DNA of 13,219 nt from Pontimonas sp964350865 (GTDB lineage Bacteria > Actinomycetota > Actinomycetes > Actinomycetales > Microbacteriaceae), in NCBI GenBank assembly GCA_964350865.1, contig CAYGLJ010000029.1, positions 1-13,219 of the forward strand, written 5' to 3'. The position numbers and the translations under genes are program-made. The notes below the pieces were generated by a model. That model did no database searches and was not told the DNA's origin. It was given only the letters and a program-made list of their open reading frames with translations. How positions within the stretch are numbered: position 1 is the first letter of the stretch; each line of letters begins with the position of its first letter. Positions 7,007 through 13,166 of the stretch are shown here, in pieces.

Positions 7007-7819
7007 TCAGCCGTGAAGCAGAGAACCATCTTTGGCGAGTACATTTTTCTCTCCCGCTTCGATGGCGAAAGGGAACCTGTTTTGCGCCGGAGGAAGCGGA
7101 CAATTGAACGCGTAGGAGAACGCACACGGAGGAAGAATCGCGTAGTTGAAGTCCAGGGTGATGGACCCATCGGGGTTAGGGGCAAGGAACAAGAATCGTC
7201 CGACGCTATAGGTCGAATCACCGTTGGTGGCATCTGAGAACACCAGTTGGAGCGCTCTGCCCGCTTTGAACGCCGCGATGTTGTATTCCACGCCAGCGTG
7301 GGTAAAGGTAATTTCGCCAGGAACCACTTCATCCCGGGCCACGCCTTCGTCCTTCAGATGCTCAAACCCGACACTCTTTCCGCCAGGAATCTCTGTCCAT
7401 GTGCCGGTGATGACCCACTCTGGCGCATAGGGAAAGGCATCCACCTCCCCAAAGTTCTGAATGCCCTCCGACTGGGAATCCCACACGCGAAGCGCATAGG
7501 CGCCATCCGCAGCGATGACATGCCCGGTCACGGTGTCACTGAACACAACAGTGGAGGGTGAGTCGTCATCCTTGCCCCGGACCAGTGCCTGACCATCCAC
7601 GAGAACCCCGTCGACAACAACTCCGTCCGAAGCCTCTGCGGTCACGAGAAGTCCTGAACCACCATCATCACGCGGAGCCCACGTTCCGGGGACGCCCCAG
7701 ATTGTTTGCTCCATGTCGACCCATTGGGTGTTGGTCAGTGCCAGTGGCCCCTCGGGTTGAACCGCTGCGAGATTGCGACGCTCGCGGAACGTCGCGAGCT
7801 TTTCCTCAGCTTCAGACAC
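7007..7819 (-). CDS. DUF1684 family protein, probably co-transcribed with heliorhodopsin
   Basis: This 270-residue protein has no signal peptide or membrane helix and so is probably cytosolic. The C-terminal part carries the DUF1684 hallmark: GRFLFLAPNPDG, then LDFNYAILPPCAFSYAFNC and PLPPAQNRFPFAIEAGEK, with Cys at about 232 and 240. The N-terminal half (about 35-130) looks like a beta-rich module, and the opening EPEGPLALTNTQWV-like stretch is also usual for the family. The family's function is not established. The GTG start at 7817-7819 lies only 4 nt after the heliorhodopsin stop and has a weak ribosome-binding site, which suggests translational coupling with the upstream gene. This makes it a candidate partner of the rhodopsin, but that is inference from gene order. 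Confidence 0.85.
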   Translation of the reverse strand: MSEAEEKLATFRERRNLAAVQPEGPLALTNTQWVDMEQTIWGVPGTWAPRDDGGSGLLVTAEASDGVVVDGVLVDGQALVRGKDDDSPSTVVFSDTVTGHVIAADGAYALRVWDSQSEGIQNFGEVDAFPYAPEWVITGTWTEIPGGKSVGFEHLKDEGVARDEVVPGEITFTHAGVEYNIAAFKAGRALQLVFSDATNGDSTYSVGRFLFLAPNPDGSITLDFNYAILPPCAFSYAFNCPLPPAQNRFPFAIEAGEKNVLAKDGSLLHG

Positions 7820-7823
7820 GGGG

Positions 7824-8627
7824 CTAATCCGTGAGAGCAGGGATGATCGCGCCAGAGAACACCTGGTAGGCCAGGGCAGTCTTCGCGATCAGACTGAGGG
7901 TGATGTACATCCGCTCACCGCGGAGGTAATCCTTCCACCCGCCCACGCGGTGATACTGCAGAGCCTGATTCACCGCGAAGGTGTTGAAGAACAGGAAGAG
8001 GGAAATGATGATTCCCAAGACAAAGTCAGGCGCTTCCACCCCGGAGGTTGATCCTGGCGCCAGGAAGTAAATCAAGATGACAATCCAGGGCACAACACCC
8101 GTCATCGAACCGAAGACAAAGGGCAAGAAACCACCAGACCCAGGCTGCTCGTATTTCTCTTGAAGTGCCCCGAACATAATCATGGAGGCGTTGACAGCAA
8201 AGATGGAGAACAAGGCAGCGATATCCGTGATTCCGGTGATTTGAGCGACGAGCCAAATCATGACCGAGGAGCTCAGGGAATATTCCGTCCAGCGGAAGTA
8301 ATTGCGATTGAGCTTCAGCCCCGCTGCGTAACGCTTGAAGAACAGAGGGGACGAGATTAAGTAGTGGAAGAACGCGGACATGGCCAAGAAGGCGACAACG
8401 CCAAAACCGACGTTGATGTCGAAGAGCTCTACTCGCTCGGGTGGCAGCGGAACACCGGGAGGGCCTGCTAAGTAGTCGGCGGTGACTGCATACGTCACCT
8501 GGTCCTCGAGCAGAAAGAGGACATAGCCCAGCCCCACGGCTTGGAGCAGGTGAAGTGATCCGGCAACAACGTTGTAGGTCCGGAGGCGAGATATCTTCTG
8601 GTCAACAGTTCTCGTGTGTCTTGCCAT
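7824..8627 (-). CDS. Heliorhodopsin
   Basis: This is a retinal-binding seven-helix membrane protein, 267 residues with the chosen start. Key residues match heliorhodopsin 48C12: K249 in SLIAKTALAYQVFSG is the Schiff-base lysine (K241 there), E115 in RWTEYSLSSSVM the counterion (E107), H88 in FFHYL corresponds to H80, and H26 in SLHLLQ to H23. The Glu-Lys distance of 134 is identical. The segments DIAALFSIFAVNASMIMFG and GIIISLFLFFN are also characteristic. Members have an inverted orientation (N-terminus inside) and show a slow photocycle without pumping, so a sensory or regulatory role is likely. The ATG at 8625-8627 is chosen over an upstream ATG at 8694-8696 because GAGGAG lies 6-7 nt before it and the 23 extra residues match nothing in the family. 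No retinal-forming oxygenase gene is in the window. DUF1684 follows after 4 nt. Confidence 0.96.
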   Translation of the reverse strand: MARHTRTVDQKISRLRTYNVVAGSLHLLQAVGLGYVLFLLEDQVTYAVTADYLAGPPGVPLPPERVELFDINVGFGVVAFLAMSAFFHYLISSPLFFKRYAAGLKLNRNYFRWTEYSLSSSVMIWLVAQITGITDIAALFSIFAVNASMIMFGALQEKYEQPGSGGFLPFVFGSMTGVVPWIVILIYFLAPGSTSGVEAPDFVLGIIISLFLFFNTFAVNQALQYHRVGGWKDYLRGERMYITLSLIAKTALAYQVFSGAIIPALTD

Positions 8628-8729
8628 GCTTGTCTCCTCGAGGTTGCCCCTACCGTACCCCTGATGGAGGGTCCTAGCGGGGTAGCAAGCCGGCAATTTG
8701 GCGAATACTTCCCATCCATCAAAAATCAG

Positions 8730-9131
8730 CTATCGAGTGGAAATCCAGTTCTCAACCCTCAAACCGCCGACGTTCTCAAAATGGCGAGTATTGCCCGTCA
8801 CCAGTGTTGAACCCAACGATCGAGCATGTCCCGCGATCAGATAATCCATCTGGTTTGCAGGGCGGCCCAGCTTCTCGAGCTCTCCTCGCACCATCGCTCC
8901 TTCTCGTGCCGCCGCGCAGTCAAAAGCGACACAGGGCGCGGAACCCAGGAATTTCTGGAGGGAATCCCGTGATCGAGGATTCAGCCTCCCTTTCTCCAGT
9001 CCAAACTGGAGCTCCGCAAAGACAAGGGAGCTGATGCACCAAGAGTCTCGATCGAGACTGTCGATTCGCGAAAAAAGTTGAGTATCGCCCATCACGAGCT
9101 CGCTGCAGGTGTCCGTGTCGAGCATCACCAT
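8730..9131 (-). CDS. vapC: VapC toxin, PIN-domain ribonuclease
   Basis: This 133-residue PIN-domain protein is the toxin of a type II toxin-antitoxin pair. Acidic active-site residues are visible as D5 in MLDTD, E40 in FAELQFG and D96 in NQMDYLIAGHARS; N114 in VTGNTRHF occupies the fourth position, as in many VapCs. The pattern CISSLVFAELQFG, GELEKLGRPANQMDYLIAGHA and FENVGGLRVENW closely follows the enteric VapC group that cleaves initiator tRNA in its anticodon loop, so a tRNA target is plausible but untested here. The ATG overlaps the VapB stop by one base (TAATG), giving translational coupling. All catalytic positions are present, so it appears intact. The heliorhodopsin gene lies 102 nt downstream on the same strand. 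Confidence 0.93.
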   Translation of the reverse strand: MVMLDTDTCSELVMGDTQLFSRIDSLDRDSWCISSLVFAELQFGLEKGRLNPRSRDSLQKFLGSAPCVAFDCAAAREGAMVRGELEKLGRPANQMDYLIAGHARSLGSTLVTGNTRHFENVGGLRVENWISTR

Positions 9132-9406
9132 TACTCGTCCTCCTTGTGGTCAAGCAGAGACGGTCTCGGAGGTTCTCGCCGCAGCGAAAGCTCTTGGAGG
9201 GCAGGGTCAAGGAGGTAGGGCTTCCCCCGCATGAAATCAAAAAAATCCTCGGCGTCAAAGGCATCGCCCTGGTTCAGATAGACCCTGCCGGTACGGGAGT
9301 CTCGCACGAGCGTGATGTCCTGCTCAGGGTCGAACCATCCGGCAGGTATTCGAAGGGCAATGCTGCCGCCATTGCGAAAAAACTTTGTTGTCACCACGTC
9401 AGCCAT
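9131..9406 (-). CDS. vapB: VapB antitoxin, AbrB/MazE-type DNA-binding domain
   Basis: This 91-residue antitoxin has an N-terminal swapped-hairpin DNA-binding domain (FFRNGGSIALRIPAGW, about residues 9-24, the equivalent of the SNRSQAVRLPK segment of enteric VapB). An acidic, probably flexible C-terminal tail (from about residue 45) would wrap the toxin and block its active site. The ATG at 9404-9406 is supported by GGAGAGAGG 5 nt upstream; a longer frame reaching 9478 would run through the AT-rich promoter region and is rejected. The gene precedes vapC in the usual order and overlaps it by one base. The pair should repress itself through the palindrome at 9424-9442. Confidence 0.9.
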   Translation of the reverse strand: MADVVTTKFFRNGGSIALRIPAGWFDPEQDITLVRDSRTGRVYLNQGDAFDAEDFFDFMRGKPYLLDPALQELSLRREPPRPSLLDHKEDE

Positions 9407-9423
9407 TGTTGCCTCTCTCCGCT

Positions 9424-9442
9424 TATATAGACAGTGTATATA
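9424..9442 (-). promoter_or_regulatory. vapBC promoter with palindromic operator candidate
   Basis: Two TATATA arms (9424-9429 and 9437-9442) with a 7-bp spacer form an inverted repeat 17 nt before the vapB start. The start-proximal arm can serve as the -10 box, which would give a very short leader containing the Shine-Dalgarno. No good -35 box is seen. Autorepression by VapBC at such sites is the rule for the family; this site is inferred. Confidence 0.5.
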
Positions 9443-9451
9443 TGACTGATG

Positions 9452-9460
9452 TGTGGATAA
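9452..9460 (-). other. Perfect DnaA-box match
   Basis: The minus strand reads TTATCCACA, the classical high-affinity DnaA box. It is a single copy between the divergent vapB and desaturase genes, with no cluster around it, so it may be chance or a regulatory DnaA site rather than an origin. Confidence 0.3.
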
Positions 9461-9581
9461 GTTATTCCGCCTGGCCACTCAAGTTCAGCCAATCGAAAGA
9501 CTCCCCTGTTAGCGTCAAAGCATCTAGGGGCCCGTCAATGGTTCTTCTTCGGCTGGGAAGTCAGTACGAACAAGGATCCAT

Positions 9582-10658
9582 ATGTCGAACGCGGTCATCG
9601 ACCATCCTCTCCCCCGCCCCCACTCCTACACCTCAGAGTTCGCCGAACTCCTGACCAGGATCAAGGACGAGGGCCTACTTGCGCGTTCTCGCACCTACTA
9701 CATCACCCTGATCGTGATCCTCTCGCTGTCTTTACTGGCGACTCTGACCGGAATGTATTTCCTCGGAAACACCTGGATCCAGATTGCTCTAGCACCGGTT
9801 ATGGCCGTCATCATGACGCAGTTCTCCTTTGTCACCCACGAAGCGGCACACCGTCAGGTGTTTAGCTCGGGCAAAGCTAACGACAACACCGCGAGAATCC
9901 TTGCCAACGCGGTCGTCGGCATCAGTTACTCCTGGTGGATGGGCAAACACACTCGTCACCACGCCAACCCCAACACGGTGGGCAAGGACCCCGATATTGA
10001 GTCTGACTTCATCATGTTCCAAGAGGAGAAAGCCGCCAAGACGTCAGGCTTCACCAAAGCATTCGTGAAGAGACAGGGCTGGCTGTTCTTTCCTATCCTG
10101 ACTCTCGAGGGCCTCAACCTTCACGTTCAGGCGTTCCGCCGAGTGTTTAGTAAAGAGCCGCTCAAGCACCGTGGGACAGAAATCACCCTGCTTCTTGCCC
10201 GCAACATCGGGTATCCCCTCATTCTGTTGGCTCTCATGCCCTGGTATATCGCGGCGGTTTTCCTTGTGGTCCACATGGCCCTCTTTGGTGTCTATATGGG
10301 CGCCTCTTTTGCCCCCAACCACAAGGGCATGCCTCAGATCGCTGCGGGCATCAAGGTCGACTTCCTTCGTCGCCAGGTTCTGACCAGTCGTAACATCCGT
10401 GGTGGGCTTTTCATGGACCACTTCATGGGCGGACTCAACTACCAAGTGGAGCACCACCTCTTCCCGAGTATGGCAAGGCCCAAACTCGCCAAGGCTGCTC
10501 GCATCGTTCGCGAGTTCTGCGCCGAGAAGAAAATCGCCTACACCGAGACCGGACTTTTCCAGTCTTACGGCATCGTGGTGGCGTATCTGAACCGAGTCGG
10601 TCTCGCTGCTCGAGATCCTTTCGATTGCCCTCCGGCGCAGGTGCTGGGCAGAGCATAG
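9582..10658 (+). CDS. Membrane fatty-acid desaturase, acyl-CoA or acyl-lipid type
   Basis: This 358-residue integral membrane di-iron desaturase introduces a double bond into a fatty acyl chain. The three histidine boxes are visible: HEAAH (residues 86-90), HTRHH (123-127) and QVEHH (288-292, followed by LFPSM). The Gln-type third box groups it with linoleoyl-CoA/front-end-like desaturases and with mycobacterial DesA3-like enzymes rather than with typical HxxHH third boxes; regiospecificity cannot be read from sequence. Membrane helices lie at about 40-80 and 200-240. No N-terminal cytochrome b5 domain is present, so electrons must come from a separate oxidoreductase. The ATG at 9582 has AAGGAT 5 nt upstream. 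It stands alone, divergent from vapB, with the DEAD-box gene 199 nt downstream on the same strand. It likely adjusts membrane fluidity. Confidence 0.93.
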   Translation: MSNAVIDHPLPRPHSYTSEFAELLTRIKDEGLLARSRTYYITLIVILSLSLLATLTGMYFLGNTWIQIALAPVMAVIMTQFSFVTHEAAHRQVFSSGKANDNTARILANAVVGISYSWWMGKHTRHHANPNTVGKDPDIESDFIMFQEEKAAKTSGFTKAFVKRQGWLFFPILTLEGLNLHVQAFRRVFSKEPLKHRGTEITLLLARNIGYPLILLALMPWYIAAVFLVVHMALFGVYMGASFAPNHKGMPQIAAGIKVDFLRRQVLTSRNIRGGLFMDHFMGGLNYQVEHHLFPSMARPKLAKAARIVREFCAEKKIAYTETGLFQSYGIVVAYLNRVGLAARDPFDCPPAQVLGRA

Positions 10659-10857
10659 GTTCGAGTCCGCTCAATCCGCTACACTCAAAGAACCGGTGAA
10701 CAAATTCTTGTTCCCTGCGTCGTAGAACGCTCCCTCACCACATCAGTGGTTGATAATTTTCTTGCGGCGAACGACTACATCACTCGATGTGCTCGCCCCC
10801 AGTCAGGCTCCGCCTGTCACAACGTGATGATCACCATCACCAGAAAGCACCACAACT
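10659..10857 (+). other. Intergenic leader region of the DEAD-box gene with several inverted repeats
   Basis: This 199-nt gap holds no convincing gene. A TACACT -10-like box is at 10680-10685 and a GATAAT at 10752-10757, neither with a good -35 box. Inverted repeats are GAACAA/TTGTTC (10698-10713), ACATC/GATGT (10777-10790), CAGGC/GCCTG (10804-10816) and GTGAT/ATCAC (10824-10834). A structured 5' leader, as seen on cold-shock mRNAs, is possible. No clear Shine-Dalgarno precedes the helicase ATG. Confidence 0.4.
10698..10713. repeat. Perfect palindrome with 6-bp arms, operator candidate
   Basis: GAACAAATTCTTGTTC has perfect 6-bp arms around a 4-bp centre. It begins 12 nt after the TACACT -10-like box, so it would lie at the start of a transcript from that promoter. 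Its AT-rich arms and lack of a U-tract argue against a terminator for the desaturase. The regulator is unknown. Confidence 0.35.
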
Positions 10858-12249
10858 ATGAACACCAACTCTTTTTCCCAACTCGGCGTGCCCGCGGGCA
10901 TTGTCTCCGCTCTCACACGAGCAGGTATTGATACACCCTTTCCAATCCAGGTCGACACTCTCCCCGACACTCTTGCCGGCAAAGATGTGCTTGGTCGCGG
11001 AAAGACAGGCTCGGGCAAGACCCTGGCTTTCTGTATTCCCCTGGTTGCCAGGCTTTCCGGCGAACTCTCCGGAGGCGCAAGGCGCAAAGGTCGCCCCTTG
11101 GGTCTCGTCCTCGCGCCCACTCGTGAATTGGCAACCCAAATCACCACGGCAATGCGTCCGCTCGCGGAAGCCATGAACCTTCGGGTCACCACCATTTTTG
11201 GTGGAGTATCACAAACTCGTCAGGTTCAAGCGCTCCGCGATGGCGTGGAAATTGTCGTGGCAACGCCGGGACGACTCGAAGACCTCATGAAGCAAGGGCT
11301 CTTGCACCTCGATGCCATTGAAATCACCGTGCTCGATGAGGCTGACCACATGGCTGACTTAGGGTTCTTGCCCGTCGTCACCAAGATCCTCCAGGCGACC
11401 CCGCCCTCAGGGCAGCGTTTGCTGTTCTCGGCGACACTGGATAACGGTGTCAACAAGCTCGTGGAGCGTTTCCTCCACAACGAGGTCATGCACGCGGTGG
11501 ACGAGGAGAACTCTCCCGTCGTCCAGATGACCCACCACGTGTTCGAGACCCCGAGCATTGAGGCGAAAAAGGACCTCGTCCACGCACTGGCCTCCGGGAC
11601 AGGGCGTCGAATCCTCTTCATGCGCACTAAGCACCACGCCAAGAAACTGGCGAAGGCTCTCACGCAAGCGGGCATTCCCTCCGTCGATTTGCATGGAAAC
11701 CTGTCGCAGCCAGCCAGGGATCGAAACCTTGCTGCGTTTAGCGATGGCTCTGTCAAGGTCCTTGTTGCGACAGATGTGGCAGCCCGTGGTGTTCACGTCG
11801 ACAACGTTGACCTCGTCATTCACGTGGATCCCCCCATGGAGCACAAGGCTTACCTGCACCGCTCAGGCCGCACCGCGCGTGCTGGAGCCCAAGGTGACGT
11901 GATTACTCTCTGCTTGCCCACCCAAAAGGGCGACCTTGCGTCATTGCTGCGAAAAGCTGGCATTACCGTCACGCCCCGCGCTGTGAGTTCGACCTCACCT
12001 GAGGTTGTTGCCCTGATTGGTGACGTGGCACCGTATGTGAAGCCCGCACCGGTAGAACACCACCAACACGGTGGTGGAAGCCGAAACCGTGGGTCGTCAA
12101 CGGGTGCCAATGCCCAGCGGAAGAGAGCACGACGGGCCGATGGCGCTCGCCCCACACAGGATTCCGCACGGAAGACAGCTCGGCCGCCTCGAGCTAGCTC
12201 GGGTCAGCCCAGTACCTCCGCCAGACGCTCACACCAGCGAACTCGCTAG
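10858..12249 (+). CDS. DEAD-box ATP-dependent RNA helicase
   Basis: This 463-residue protein remodels RNA duplexes in the cytosol using ATP. The helicase core is complete: Q motif (F28-P-I-Q31), Walker A GKTGSGKT (48-55), PTRELA, TPGR, DEAD (160-163, LDEADHMADLGF), SAT, ATDVAARGVHV with motif V Arg at 310, and HRSGRTAR (334-341). A basic, low-complexity tail rich in Arg, Ser, Ala and Gly follows from about residue 398 to the end and is probably disordered and RNA-binding. This architecture matches RhlE/CsdA-like actinobacterial helicases active in ribosome assembly or mRNA turnover, often at low temperature. The ATG at 10858 puts the usual short lead-in before the Q motif, although no clear Shine-Dalgarno is visible. 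The gene ends at twin hairpins. Confidence 0.95.
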   Translation: MNTNSFSQLGVPAGIVSALTRAGIDTPFPIQVDTLPDTLAGKDVLGRGKTGSGKTLAFCIPLVARLSGELSGGARRKGRPLGLVLAPTRELATQITTAMRPLAEAMNLRVTTIFGGVSQTRQVQALRDGVEIVVATPGRLEDLMKQGLLHLDAIEITVLDEADHMADLGFLPVVTKILQATPPSGQRLLFSATLDNGVNKLVERFLHNEVMHAVDEENSPVVQMTHHVFETPSIEAKKDLVHALASGTGRRILFMRTKHHAKKLAKALTQAGIPSVDLHGNLSQPARDRNLAAFSDGSVKVLVATDVAARGVHVDNVDLVIHVDPPMEHKAYLHRSGRTARAGAQGDVITLCLPTQKGDLASLLRKAGITVTPRAVSSTSPEVVALIGDVAPYVKPAPVEHHQHGGGSRNRGSSTGANAQRKRARRADGARPTQDSARKTARPPRASSGQPSTSARRSHQRTR

Positions 12250-12257
12250 AGACCTCG

Positions 12258-12281
12258 AGTCCTGCCCCAGCGGGCAGGACT
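12258..12281 (+). terminator. Strong hairpin terminator after the DEAD-box gene
   Basis: A perfect 10-bp GC-rich stem (AGTCCTGCCC with GGGCAGGACT) encloses a 4-nt loop CAGC, starting 9 nt after the helicase stop. No U-tract follows, as is usual in actinobacteria. Being symmetric, it may also stop transcription arriving from the convergent gene. Confidence 0.8.
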
Positions 12282-12310
12282 GTAAAGCCGGGGCGTAGCC
12301 TCGGCTTTAC
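12282..12310 (-). terminator. Second hairpin, overlapping the 3' end of the TspO-like gene
   Basis: GTAAAGCCG (12282-12290) pairs with CGGCTTTAC (12302-12310), and the loop can pair further (GGGC with GCCT, one G-U), leaving a 3-nt GTA loop. It follows the first hairpin without a spacer. The TspO-like stop codon (12307-12309) lies in the stem, so terminator and coding end overlap. Confidence 0.65.
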
Positions 12311-13110
12311 GCTGCGCGCAACGACGTGGAGGCCCACTTCACCACAGGTTGGCGGAACCAGCGGATGAGAGCCAGGATACTGACGATCCCGAGCAGGGGC
12401 AGAAGTATCTGAACCGCGAGAATGACGAGTGGGAACTCTTGGTTCCACTCGTCAGGGGCGAGGTGTCGGGAGAGAATTCCCCAGAACGCCCAGACCAGAA
12501 CCAGCGCGTAACTCGCCGACGAGTTGACGATAGCGGTGAGTGTGCCAATCAGCGCAGCAACAACCAGAATGATGACCGTCCAAACTTCGGCGGGGAAGAA
12601 CAATCCGTCGGAAAAACCGGCTTGGACCAAGAGCGCAGAAATGTTGGCCACCGTCGCGACCGTCACCCAACCGAAGTAGACCGCGAAGGGAATGCGGATG
12701 GAGATGGTGGCACCCAGAGTGGTGCGCTCCGCGGTGGTCTTTTGGTTGATGCGAACCAACGTCCACAGCAACGCCACGATAATGACCGCTGCAAGCCAGA
12801 GTGCCTCGTAGTGCCAGGCGACAATCCAGGCGCCGTTAAGAACACTGCTGGCAATAAACCACGGTGTGATAGCTCGGATAACTGAGTTGTCCGCCACCAG
12901 CTGCACCACGGTATAGACGCCGAGGAGAAGGTAGATCACACCCCAAATCGCAAAGGTGAAGCCAATCGGGGCGAACAAGGTGTCGTATCGGTCCGAGATC
13001 TCGTCGGTGGCCTGCCCGTTGAGGGGAAGGGTTGTTGCCAACACGTTCATGACCAACATGAAGACGAACGCAGCTAGAGCGAGCAGACGCGGGGCCAGTA
13101 GTTTCATCAT
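12307..13110 (-). CDS. TspO/MBR-related tryptophan-rich sensory-like membrane protein
   Basis: This is a multi-helix membrane protein of 267 residues from the chosen start, much longer than classical five-helix TspO (about 150-180) and with about seven to eight helices. TspO-like landmarks occur in order: P48-x-G-F-x-F-x-x-x-W56-x-x-x-Y60, N92-x-x-W95 and P141-x-x-x-Y145-x-x-W148 with N156. The pre-helix stretch TDEISDRYDTLFAPIGFTF matches a long-form group often annotated as tryptophan-rich sensory protein. Classical TspO binds porphyrins and other hydrophobic ligands; whether this form does is unknown. Starts are possible at ATG 13110, ATG 13107 or GTG 13125; none has a good Shine-Dalgarno, and 13110 is chosen because the first helix begins directly after. 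It lies 56 nt downstream of a tRNA on the same strand. Confidence 0.7.
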   Translation of the reverse strand: MMKLLAPRLLALAAFVFMLVMNVLATTLPLNGQATDEISDRYDTLFAPIGFTFAIWGVIYLLLGVYTVVQLVADNSVIRAITPWFIASSVLNGAWIVAWHYEALWLAAVIIVALLWTLVRINQKTTAERTTLGATISIRIPFAVYFGWVTVATVANISALLVQAGFSDGLFFPAEVWTVIILVVAALIGTLTAIVNSSASYALVLVWAFWGILSRHLAPDEWNQEFPLVILAVQILLPLLGIVSILALIRWFRQPVVKWASTSLRAA

Positions 13111-13166
13111 GCTTGAGTCAACCACACGGCAGACCGATTAGAGCTTGGACAAAAGGACTCATGTTG

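Noticed and set aside
8659..8671. CCCT/AGGG hairpin between vapC and the heliorhodopsin gene as a terminator
   Set aside because: A 4-bp stem is too short to support; no confident promoter for heliorhodopsin could be found there either.
8628..8696. Upstream ATG at 8694-8696 as the heliorhodopsin start
   Set aside because: The added 23 residues do not fit the family, while the ATG at 8625-8627 has a good Shine-Dalgarno.
9407..9478. N-terminal extension of VapB up to 9478
   Set aside because: It would translate the AT-rich promoter and operator; the start at 9406 has a strong Shine-Dalgarno and gives a normal-length antitoxin.
10655..10672. GGTTCGAGTCC just after the desaturase stop, resembling a tRNA T-loop or an attachment-site remnant
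   Set aside because: The flanking bases do not form a T stem and there is no integrase or other tRNA part nearby.
10698..10713. LexA (SOS) box
   Set aside because: The half-sites GAAC and GTTC are 8 bp apart, not the 4 bp needed for the Gram-positive SOS box.
12349..12885. 178-residue plus-strand open frame opposite the TspO-like gene
   Set aside because: It is very rich in Glu, Asn, Arg, Gln and Asp, the pattern expected from the complement of a membrane-protein gene, and has no domain match.
13111..13125. GTG at 13123-13125 as the TspO-like start
   Set aside because: It is possible, but it has no Shine-Dalgarno and only adds five residues before the first helix; the ATG at 13108-13110 is preferred, with uncertainty stated.
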